A stretch of DNA of 22,361 bases from CAYTUI01 sp964441335 (GTDB lineage Bacteria > Patescibacteriota > Patescibacteriia > UBA1558 > 2-01-FULL-52-15): assembly GCA_964441335.1 (NCBI GenBank), contig CAYTUI010000020.1, positions 1-22,361 on the forward strand. Direction: 5' to 3'. The position numbers were made by a program, and so were the translations under genes. Of this stretch, positions 15,326 to 20,731 are shown in pieces. Position 1 is the stretch's first letter. Every line of letters begins with the position of its first letter. The notes beneath the pieces are model-generated. The model did no database searches. It saw only the letters and a list, made by a program, of their open reading frames with translations, and was not told the DNA's origin.

Positions 15326-15485
15326 AATTTGCTTTTCCAACGTTGGCGCTATTTCTGGAGGTTAGGTCAACGTTTACCACGGGCTGCCTTGCCCATTTGC
15401 CCCTTAATAGGGGAAGTGCACGCAGTGCGCGCAAGTGGACAAGGCCATTCCGGTAACGGAGTGACGTCTGCTTGTGGGAGAGAAA
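15326..15485 (+). ncRNA. Highly structured leader RNA of the helicase gene
   Basis: Stems in order: AACGTTG (15339-15345) with CAACGTT (15368-15374); GCCTTG (15386-15391) with CAAGGC (15440-15445). The second stem encloses CCCCT/AGGGG (15400-15404, 15409-15413, loop TAAT) and GCAC/GTGC (15418-15421, 15425-15428). Finally CATTCCG (15446-15452) pairs with CGGAGTG (15457-15463) around a GUAA tetraloop of the GNRA type. The last stem stacks directly on the closing stem, as in a folded junction. The SD GGGAGA (15477-15482) comes after the structure. No known Rfam class was recognised by eye. It could be a cis-regulatory RNA, perhaps autoregulated by the helicase (speculative). Confidence 0.55.
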
Positions 15486-17816
15486 ATGGAACTGCCGATT
15501 CAGGCACATTGTCAACAGATACTGGATACGGTGCGAGCCAACCGCGTGACGATCGTGGTAGGCGAGACCGGCTCCGGCAAAACAACTCAACTGCCGATTT
15601 TCTTGTACCGCGCCGGTTTGGCCGGCGGCAAGACGATCGGCATCACCGAGCCGCGACGCATTGCCGCTACTTCGGTAGCGCGCTTTGTGGCGGCTCAACT
15701 GGGAACCGAACTGGGAGACCAGGTCGGCTATCAGATCCGCTATGATCGTCAGGCGGATTTCCAAACCGCCATAAAGTTCATGACCGACGGCATTCTCCTG
15801 CGGGAGATGCAGGTTGATCCGTTGCTGTCCCGGTATTCGGTGATCATGGTTGACGAAGCGCACGAGCGCAACGTCAACATTGATTTCCTGCTGGGACTTC
15901 TCAAGGATTTGCTGACCCGTCGTGCTGACCTGAAGCTGGTGATCGCTTCGGCCACCATTGACTCCGCCAAGTTCTCCCGTTACTTCAACAACGCTCCTGT
16001 TATTGAAGTGTCCGGTCGGACTTTCCCGGTAGATGTTCTGTGGTGGCACGAGGACGTTGACCATCGTCAGATGCCAGGCACCATCGCCCAGGCCGTGAAG
16101 GAAGTCCACAACAGCAGACGACCGGGAGACATCTTGGTGTTTCTGCCCGGTGTGGACGACATCAACTCTACGGCCAAGGAGATTGAAGAGCTGAAGCTTG
16201 CTGGTCTGCTGGTTTTGACTGCCCACGGCGGTCAGGCACCTGAAGAGCAAGCTCGGATCTTCGAGTCAGCTCGGGCCCGCAAGGTTATCTTGGCAACCAA
16301 CATCGCCGAGACTTCTATCACCGTCGACGGCGTGGTCTTCGTGATTGACTCCGGTCTGATCAAGCAGACCAGTTTCCACGCCCACTATGGCATCCAGAGT
16401 CTGGACGTGCAGGCGCACTCCCAGTCCGGATGTCAGCAACGGGCCGGTCGCGCTGGTCGAACCCAAGCCGGCGTTTGCATCCGGCTGTTCACGGAGGAGA
16501 ACTTCCGTGAACGCCCGCAGTTCACCGAGCCGGAGATTAAGCGAGTCAGCTTGGCCGGTGTGGTTCTACAGATGGAAGCTCTGGGGATTCGTGAGGTTGA
16601 GAAGTTCGACTTCATTGATCCGCCGAACGCCGCCACTTTCCACGAAGCCTATGAGACCCTCAAGGCTCTCGGGGCAATCAAGGAAAGAAACGGCGGCGGC
16701 TTGACCAAGCTGGGTGTTGAGATGTCCAGGCTCCCGCTGGAACCCCGGATCGCCCGCATGGTGCTGGAAGCCGAGAAACACGGTTGCGTTCGCGAGATCG
16801 TGACTGTGGCGGCTTTCCTGTCTGCTCCCAATGTCTTTGTCAGACCGCGGGACAAGCAGTGGCAGGCGGACGGTGCCCACATGGCGTTCAGGAATATCCG
16901 TTCCGACGCCTTGACCTACCTCAGGATCTGGCAAGAGTATGCCGCTTCCAACTACGACCGTAGCTGGTGTCACGAACATTTCCTGAACTCCCGGACGCTC
17001 TGGGAGGTCAAGAACATTCGTCAACAGCTGATGGACGTGTTGTTGCGGCAGAGGATCGGGATTTCTTCGTCCGCTGACGAGGAGATCATCCTGCGGTCCT
17101 ATACCGCCGGTTTGATCCATAATCTGCTGGAGCACAATGCGCGTTTCTCCTACGCTGGTCGGGTGCGTGAACTTTACGAGGTCTTTATTCATCCTGGTTC
17201 GTCGGTTTTTGGCCGGCAACCTCGCTGGATGGTGGCTTCGGAAATCATGCGCACAACCAAGGACTATGGTCGGGGTTGCTCGGCCGTTGATCCGACGTGG
17301 TTGGTTGATCTGGCGCCGGAGCGGTTCTCATACGGCGAGGCGGAACTCCTCGGTTACGATGAGGAGGCCAACATCGTCAAGGCTAGGAAGCCGATTCTCT
17401 ACCAGCCGTCAACCTTCGCTAGTGATCCGTCGTCGGCTGGTGAGCTGCTCTGCGATCTGACGGTGGAGGAGGCAACTGTTCTCCAAAACCAGAAGATTGC
17501 CGAGGCTGAAGCTCAAGGTTTGGTCAAACTGACCTTCAAGTCAAGCCTTAGCATGTTCAGCACCAAGGCGATGTACGGTGGTAGAACAATCCGAGCCAGC
17601 CTGATCTCTAGAATCCATCCGCAGGACGGACAAACGTTCTACTGTGACATTCACGGTGGAGCGCCTTCCTACGTCATGGATGAACAAATGGCGATACCGA
17701 AGTTTAGGGTTTTCGATCTGCCGCCAGTGCAGGTTAAGGAGCCGGCTTCGGTTCAGCAGACTCAAGAGGTCACTCCGGAGATGCTGGAACAGCTGCAGGC
17801 GCGCTTTCAAGGCTGA
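15486..17816 (+). CDS. DEAH-box ATP-dependent helicase, HrpA/DHX type
   Basis: 776 residues with ATG 15486 as start; an in-frame GTG at 15474 is less likely because the SD GGGAGA (15477-15482) lies after it. Motifs: Walker A GETGSGKTT (26-34), EPRR (55-58), DEAH (123-126), SAT (155-157), TNIAETSIT (271-279) and QQRAGRAGRT (317-326), followed by HA2/winged-helix and OB-fold regions (TTKDYGRGCSAVDPTWL near the OB start). HrpA unwinds RNA and rescues stalled ribosomes in E. coli, where it has about 1300 residues. This protein lacks the long C-terminal extension and is closer in size to DHX15 or HrpB, although its motifs are HrpA-like. The gene is much richer in G+C than its neighbours and has its own consensus promoter, leader and terminator. 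Confidence 0.9.
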   Translation: MELPIQAHCQQILDTVRANRVTIVVGETGSGKTTQLPIFLYRAGLAGGKTIGITEPRRIAATSVARFVAAQLGTELGDQVGYQIRYDRQADFQTAIKFMTDGILLREMQVDPLLSRYSVIMVDEAHERNVNIDFLLGLLKDLLTRRADLKLVIASATIDSAKFSRYFNNAPVIEVSGRTFPVDVLWWHEDVDHRQMPGTIAQAVKEVHNSRRPGDILVFLPGVDDINSTAKEIEELKLAGLLVLTAHGGQAPEEQARIFESARARKVILATNIAETSITVDGVVFVIDSGLIKQTSFHAHYGIQSLDVQAHSQSGCQQRAGRAGRTQAGVCIRLFTEENFRERPQFTEPEIKRVSLAGVVLQMEALGIREVEKFDFIDPPNAATFHEAYETLKALGAIKERNGGGLTKLGVEMSRLPLEPRIARMVLEAEKHGCVREIVTVAAFLSAPNVFVRPRDKQWQADGAHMAFRNIRSDALTYLRIWQEYAASNYDRSWCHEHFLNSRTLWEVKNIRQQLMDVLLRQRIGISSSADEEIILRSYTAGLIHNLLEHNARFSYAGRVRELYEVFIHPGSSVFGRQPRWMVASEIMRTTKDYGRGCSAVDPTWLVDLAPERFSYGEAELLGYDEEANIVKARKPILYQPSTFASDPSSAGELLCDLTVEEATVLQNQKIAEAEAQGLVKLTFKSSLSMFSTKAMYGGRTIRASLISRIHPQDGQTFYCDIHGGAPSYVMDEQMAIPKFRVFDLPPVQVKEPASVQQTQEVTPEMLEQLQARFQG

Positions 17817-17844
17817 AAGTCTCGTCAGAAGCTGAAGAGCTCGT

Positions 17845-17885
17845 GCCCCCGTTTGGTCATTAACATGATCCACGGGGGCTTTTTT
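17845..17885 (+). terminator. Strong intrinsic terminator of the helicase unit
   Basis: GCCCCCGT (17845-17852) pairs perfectly with ACGGGGGC (17872-17879), with an inner TCAT/ATGA stem, followed by six T (17880-17885). Confidence 0.9.
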
Positions 17886-17951
17886 ATTAATCAGATAAAC
17901 CACCAGCGTTAGCTGGTGTGTGCGTTTTAAGGCGTAGCCCTTGGTATATAC

Positions 17952-17985
17952 TAAAATCACCCCATTAAGAAAGGAGGTGATTTTA
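17952..17985 (+). promoter_or_regulatory. SD-sequestering hairpin of the transposase mRNA
   Basis: TAAAATCACC (17952-17961) pairs perfectly with GGTGATTTTA (17976-17985), 10 bp, loop of 14 nt. The SD AAGGAGGTGA (17971-17980) lies partly in the 3' arm and partly in the loop. IS200 of enterobacteria is known to block tnpA translation with a leader hairpin over the ribosome-binding site, so this is a likely counterpart. Confidence 0.75.
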
Positions 17986-17987
17986 AT

Positions 17988-18428
17988 ATCGCAGCAAGAA
18001 TAGCCCAGCTCTATCAGCTTGACCACTGCACCTATCATTGCAGCTACCACATAGTCTGGACACCCAGATTTCGTGGCAAAGTCCTTGCAGATACCTATAT
18101 CAAAGCAGAATTAAAGCGCGAACTCAAGACCATTGCCAACTGGAAAGGTCTAACTATCTATGCTTGGCACATTGGTGATGAACATATTCATCTTCATATC
18201 GCCATCCCTCCAAAGTACTCCATTGCCTATGTTATCCAAATACTTAAATCTAAAACATCAGGTTGGCTTAAGAAAAAGACTAAGAAATTCCCCACAGGAG
18301 TACTTTGGAGCAGAGGTTACTTTGTCTCTACCGTCGGGATCAATGAACAAGCAGTAAAGCGCTATGTACAAAACCAACAACATCACCAAGTAACCTTAGA
18401 ACAACCTAAGCTTTGGAAGCTGCCGTAG
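17988..18428 (+). CDS. tnpA: IS200-family Y1 (HUH) transposase TnpA with a non-standard start
   Basis: The frame encodes 146 residues from an ATC at 17988: ARIAQLYQLDHCTYHCSYHIVWTPRFRGK at the start, the HUH motif HIHLH (His68 and His70) and the nucleophile Tyr126 in AVKRYVQNQ. All catalytic residues and the full normal length are present, with no frameshift or stop. However, the frame contains no ATG, GTG or TTG from the upstream stop (17952-17954) to the end of the conserved N-terminus. An ATC lies 10 nt after the perfect SD, where ATG is expected. Either ATC (or a nearby ATT/ATA) serves as a very weak start, or an ATG was changed to ATC and the gene is silent. TnpA dimers cut single-stranded DNA at hairpin-marked ends. 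Confidence 0.8.
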   Translation: MAARIAQLYQLDHCTYHCSYHIVWTPRFRGKVLADTYIKAELKRELKTIANWKGLTIYAWHIGDEHIHLHIAIPPKYSIAYVIQILKSKTSGWLKKKTKKFPTGVLWSRGYFVSTVGINEQAVKRYVQNQQHHQVTLEQPKLWKLP

Positions 18429-18500
18429 GCAGCCGAACAGAAACCCCTAGCGTTTAGCTAGGGGTATGTTCATTAGTTCAGTAAGCATGAGGAGTTAGGA

Positions 18501-18549
18501 TTTGAAATTTGAATTTTGAAGTGTATTGTTTTTTGAGATTTGATTTTTT
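18501..18549. repeat. Heptamer tract TTTGAAN and related units
   Basis: Units TTTGAAA, TTTGAAT, TTTGAAG, TGTATTG, TTTTTTG, AGATTTG, ATTTTTT in one 7-bp phase. The order parallels the right half of the tract at 1036-1100. The -35 of the next gene (18540-18545) lies inside it. Confidence 0.65.
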
Positions 18550-18568
18550 AAACCGTTTACAGTATAGT
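18540..18568 (+). promoter_or_regulatory. Promoter with leaderless start for the 174-aa gene
   Basis: TTGATT (18540-18545), 17 nt, TATAGT (18563-18568), 6 nt, ATG at 18575. There is no SD. Confidence 0.6.
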
Positions 18569-18574
18569 GCTTCC

Positions 18575-19099
18575 ATGTTGTCAGATAAATTACAAGAACC
18601 TATAGATACTGAAAAACTGCGTTTGGCGCAGGCGGATCCGGCATTTCAAAAATCCATTGCCGAATATATTGTTGACCCCATCAAGGATATACCTTTAACT
18701 GAAGAGGAAAGGGTTAAGTTGGATATACCGATGTATTCTTTGTCAGAAGTTTTCCCTGACTTTTTGAAGATCTTCAAACCGATTAAGACACTACTTCAGG
18801 AAATAAATATTAACTCCGTTTGTGGAACCGTAGAACAGCAGCACGAGAATTATAAGTTTGATTTCGCGCCGCTTAATCTTAGTAATCCTGATGTTGCCGG
18901 TATTGTGGCACAGTTAGAGGCGGGAACTTTTGACAGTCAGCAAAACCCAATTATTGTTCATGCTATACCTTTCGGAGACAAGTTTGAGGGTTTTGTAGCC
19001 ACTGGTGCGCATATTGTCGCCGCTTTTAAACAGATGGACCGCGATAAGATTTGGGCCAGAGTGACGTTTTATAAAGAGACGAAGAAACGGAGGGACTGA
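18575..19099 (+). CDS. Uncharacterised protein with a ParB/Srx-like C-terminal pattern
   Basis: 174 residues. The reading frame is open from 18509, but the first 22 codons translate the heptamer tract and the promoter, so ATG 18575 is preferred. It is cytoplasmic, with no membrane segment. The C-terminal segment NPIIVHAIPFGDKFEGFVATGAHIVAAFKQMDRDKIWARVTFY (about 124-166) resembles the ParB/sulfiredoxin-like pattern 'pIvv...gy.i..G.hRv.A....g...i.a.v'. The position of the usual GxHR Arg is Ile here, so any nuclease or CTPase activity is doubtful. The N-terminal half is acidic and helical and not recognised. Its last codons (KKRRD) are made of the first octamers of the tract at 19085-19164. Confidence 0.6.
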   Translation: MLSDKLQEPIDTEKLRLAQADPAFQKSIAEYIVDPIKDIPLTEEERVKLDIPMYSLSEVFPDFLKIFKPIKTLLQEININSVCGTVEQQHENYKFDFAPLNLSNPDVAGIVAQLEAGTFDSQQNPIIVHAIPFGDKFEGFVATGAHIVAAFKQMDRDKIWARVTFYKETKKRRD

Positions 19100-19164
19100 G
19101 GGACTGAAGAACGGAAGAACGGAGGGACGGAAGAACGGAGGAACTAAAGAACATAGGAACAAAG
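19085..19164. repeat. Octamer tract, ten units of GRACNGAR type
   Basis: Ten consecutive 8-mers in perfect phase: AAACGGAG, GGACTGAG, GGACTGAA, GAACGGAA, GAACGGAG, GGACGGAA, GAACGGAG, GAACTAAA, GAACATAG, GAACAAAG. The first two overlap the 3' end of the preceding gene including its stop codon. Confidence 0.85.
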
Positions 19165-19196
19165 ACAGGGGATAATTATTAACCCTGTTTTATTTT
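19165..19196 (+). terminator. Possible terminator just before the S23-like gene
   Basis: ACAGGG (19165-19170) pairs with CCCTGT (19183-19188), loop of 12 nt, followed by TTTATTTT. It may end the upstream transcript or shape the 5' end of the next gene, whose ATG is at 19197. Confidence 0.4.
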
Positions 19197-19565
19197 ATGA
19201 GCGAATTATTTCGGTTTAGAAATTTTCCTGTTTATCGGGACGCGCGAGCTTTGAGATTAAAAATACGTGAAGTCAGTAAATATTTCCCCAAGGAAGAAAA
19301 ATATGTCTTAACGTCACAGCTCAATAGAGCTATGGACTCGGTGTTATTGAATATTGCAGAGGGCTCTTATAAATATAGCGATTTAGACTTTAGTCGATAT
19401 TTAAATATTTCCGTGGGGTCACTTTGTGAAGTTGTAGCCTGCCTGGATTTGGCCATTGATAGTCAATTTATAAACTCACAGCAACATACTATTTTACTGA
19501 CTGACATAGATAAAATTCTTAGACAGCTCAAGGCTTTTACAGCGCGGGTGAGACGAAGTAAGTAG
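19197..19565 (+). CDS. Four-helix-bundle protein of the S23/Avd-like family
   Basis: 122 residues. The family pattern is clear: FRNFPVYRDARALRLKIREV, then LTSQLNRAMDSVLLNIAEGS with the hallmark NIAEGS, then RYLNISVGSLCEVVACLDLA. Family members form pentameric helical bundles; they were first found in intervening sequences of 23S rRNA genes, and the Avd relatives help reverse transcriptases of diversity-generating retroelements. No rRNA gene or reverse transcriptase is near, so the role is unknown. There is no SD or convincing promoter. It is bounded by octamer tracts of opposite sense (19085-19164 and 19571-19626), giving it the look of an inserted cassette. Confidence 0.85.
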   Translation: MSELFRFRNFPVYRDARALRLKIREVSKYFPKEEKYVLTSQLNRAMDSVLLNIAEGSYKYSDLDFSRYLNISVGSLCEVVACLDLAIDSQFINSQQHTILLTDIDKILRQLKAFTARVRRSK

Positions 19566-19570
19566 CGTCT

Positions 19571-19634
19571 AGTTCCTCAGTTCCTCGCTTCTTTCGTGTT
19601 GCACTTCTTTCGTTCTTTCGTTCTTTAGTCTCAT
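19571..19634. repeat. Octamer tract of opposite sense downstream of the S23-like gene
   Basis: 8-mers in phase: AGTTCCTC, AGTTCCTC, GCTTCTTT, CGTGTTGC, ACTTCTTT, CGTTCTTT, CGTTCTTT, AGTCTCAT. Read in reverse complement it contains CTAAAGAACGAAAGAAC-like units, related to the upstream tract (GAACTAAAGAAC). Confidence 0.75.
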
Positions 19635-19671
19635 CATCTCCCAGTCCTATGATTACAAACTAACCATTATT

Positions 19672-19680
19672 TGCTATAAT
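19672..19680 (+). promoter_or_regulatory. Extended -10 of the envelope operon
   Basis: TG (19672-19673), C, TATAAT (19675-19680); a weak ATTACA lies 17 nt upstream (19652-19657). Predicted start near 19687, leaving a short leader without SD before the ATG at 19711. Confidence 0.6.
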
Positions 19681-19710
19681 ATACTCAATATAAAATAATC
19701 TATAAACGTC

Positions 19711-20181
19711 ATGTCATATAAAAAACTATCAATCCTCTTAATAATGCCACTGTTACTAACGGCCTGTTTTTGGCAAGTTAAAACTTTGCCTGAAGAGCCG
19801 ATTAGCGATAATCAAAATTCCGCTGAAGTGCCGGTCGTACCTCCGCCGCCGCAGGACTTCATTTCTTTAACTGACGTCAGTGGTGGTCAGGGTTATGGTG
19901 ACGGTTATCGTACCCAAGAAGCTAAGCTTTTTATTTATAAATCGGCGGCTACTTTATCGGAGCCTGTGGCTGGAAATTTTTATGAAGCTTGGCTTTTGAA
20001 TCCGACGTTGGGAAATTACATTAGCCTAGGGAAGATGTCTAAAATGCTTGATCGCTGGATAATAAGCTATGAGTCAGAGACCGATTATGGTGATTTTATC
20101 AAGATGGTCATCACCTTAGAATCTAATGATAATGACGCGGCGCCGGCCAAACATATTTTGGAAGGCAACTTTATCAACTAA
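19711..20181 (+). CDS. Lipoprotein with an RskA-like C-terminal domain
   Basis: 156 residues. A signal sequence ends in the lipobox LLTAC (Cys19), so the protein is lipid-anchored on the outer face of the membrane. A Pro-rich linker (about 41-50, VPVVPPPPQD) leads to a domain with FYEAWLLNPTLGNYISLGKM and MVITLESNDNDAAPAKHILEGNF. This resembles the extracellular part of RskA-type anti-sigma factors ('tyqlWlv...lG', 'vtlEp.gg...P...vl.G'); the anti-sigma cytoplasmic part is absent, so only the sensor-like module is present. It is first in a four-gene operon with two small membrane proteins and a glycosyltransferase. The domain call is tentative; the lipoprotein call is firm. Confidence 0.75.
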   Translation: MSYKKLSILLIMPLLLTACFWQVKTLPEEPISDNQNSAEVPVVPPPPQDFISLTDVSGGQGYGDGYRTQEAKLFIYKSAATLSEPVAGNFYEAWLLNPTLGNYISLGKMSKMLDRWIISYESETDYGDFIKMVITLESNDNDAAPAKHILEGNFIN

Positions 20182-20190
20182 TTTGAGCTA

Positions 20191-20460
20191 ATGAAAAAGG
20201 GTTATTTTGAAGCGCCCAAAATGAACGGCCGATTTATTACTTTTGATTTTATTTTGTCGTCCGTCATTTCTCTGGTTTTAAGATTATTTCTGGATTGGCC
20301 GATCGTAATCTTAATAATAATTGTGGCTGCTTTTTTTCGTGAATTACTTATTTCTTTGAAACATAAGGTGAAATTTTCCAGTGGCCAAATATTAATCTAT
20401 CTGATTGCCTCCAGTATGGTCTTGGCAATAATGGAATATTTTTATCTGATTAAGAAATAA
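20191..20460 (+). CDS. Small membrane protein, degenerate paralogue of the next gene
   Basis: 89 residues with hydrophobic segments at about 18-34, 37-48 and 66-86. It aligns along its length with the product of the following gene (VISLVLRLFLDW with IITIVLRLFFSW; AAFFRELL with ISVIKELY; KVKFSSGQI with RKKFDVLDI). The conserved polar residues of that paralogue (D17, H21, D56, D65, D68, N72) are not kept here. It starts 10 bases after the lipoprotein gene and ends 2 bases before its paralogue. It may be a structural partner of the intact copy. Confidence 0.7.
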   Translation: MKKGYFEAPKMNGRFITFDFILSSVISLVLRLFLDWPIVILIIIVAAFFRELLISLKHKVKFSSGQILIYLIASSMVLAIMEYFYLIKK

Positions 20461-20461
20461 T

Positions 20462-20731
20462 ATGACGTCGGTTAGGGATTATTTTAGGGGTCTGTGGGGT
20501 GGACGCTATGACAAAACTTCTCATTTTACTATCTCCGCAATCATCACCATAGTTTTACGCTTATTTTTTAGCTGGCATATTGTTGTTTATTGTTTAGTGG
20601 TCATTAGTGTCATTAAAGAATTGTATGACCTTCTTGTTCGCCGGAAAAAGTTTGATGTATTGGATATCGCCACAAATTTGTTGGCCATGTTAATTGTGCT
20701 GTTGATATTTTACTATTTTAATTTAAGCTAA
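20462..20731 (+). CDS. Small membrane protein, YfiM/DUF2279- or VanZ-like pattern
   Basis: 89 residues. It carries an ordered set of polar residues in and near membrane segments: DKTSHF (Asp17, His21), IKELYD (Lys52, Glu53, Asp56) and FDVLDIATN (Asp65, Asp68, Asn72). The pattern DKxxHF...KExxD...FDxxDxxxN is what I associate with YfiM/DUF2279-like small membrane proteins and resembles VanZ-like proteins; assignment is by pattern only. The acidic/His residues could bind metal or a lipid headgroup. The stop codon overlaps the ATG of the glycosyltransferase gene (TAATG), so the two are translationally coupled and may act together on an envelope lipid. Confidence 0.65.
   Translation: MTSVRDYFRGLWGGRYDKTSHFTISAIITIVLRLFFSWHIVVYCLVVISVIKELYDLLVRRKKFDVLDIATNLLAMLIVLLIFYYFNLS

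Larger units (their letters stand above)
17901..18465 (+). mobile_element. IS200-type insertion element
   Basis: A single-gene element of the IS200/IS605 superfamily without tnpB. The left hairpin is CACCAGC (17901-17907), GTTA, GCTGGTG (17912-17918). The right hairpin is ACCCCTAGC (18443-18451), GTTTA, GCTAGGGGT (18457-18465). Both have a GC-GTT(T)A-GC apex, as expected for subterminal hairpins recognised by a Y1 transposase. These elements have no terminal inverted repeats and make no target duplication, so exact ends cannot be set; they lie a little outside the hairpins. It sits directly behind the helicase terminator, a neutral landing site. Confidence 0.8.

Noticed and set aside
15329..15745. 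138-codon plus-strand frame through the helicase leader
   Set aside because: It overlaps the structured leader and runs out of frame through the Walker A region. The sequence is low-complexity Arg/Gly-rich without SD.
15300..16250. 316-codon open frame on the minus strand over the helicase leader and 5' half
   Set aside because: It is antisense to a well-conserved DEAH helicase in G+C-rich DNA, where long spurious frames are expected, and it shows no recognisable domain.
16566..17219. 217-codon minus-strand frame within the helicase gene
   Set aside because: It is a shadow of the helicase reading frame with no start signals and no domain.
18160..18357. 65-codon plus-strand frame inside the IS element
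   Set aside because: It is out of frame with the clear HUH transposase that covers the same bases.
17886..18480. IS605/IS607 type element with TnpB and guide RNA
   Set aside because: Only a TnpA-type frame is present between the hairpins; there is no TnpB-like sequence in the window.
18509..18574. Upstream start for the 174-aa protein
   Set aside because: The extra codons encode the heptamer tract and the promoter; ATG 18575 has the 6-nt leaderless spacing.
19085..19164. CRISPR-like array
   Set aside because: Units are only 8 bp and contiguous, without spacers, and no cas gene is present.
19197..19565. Diversity-generating retroelement accessory (Avd)
   Set aside because: The family is related, but no reverse transcriptase, template repeat or variable repeat is seen in the window.
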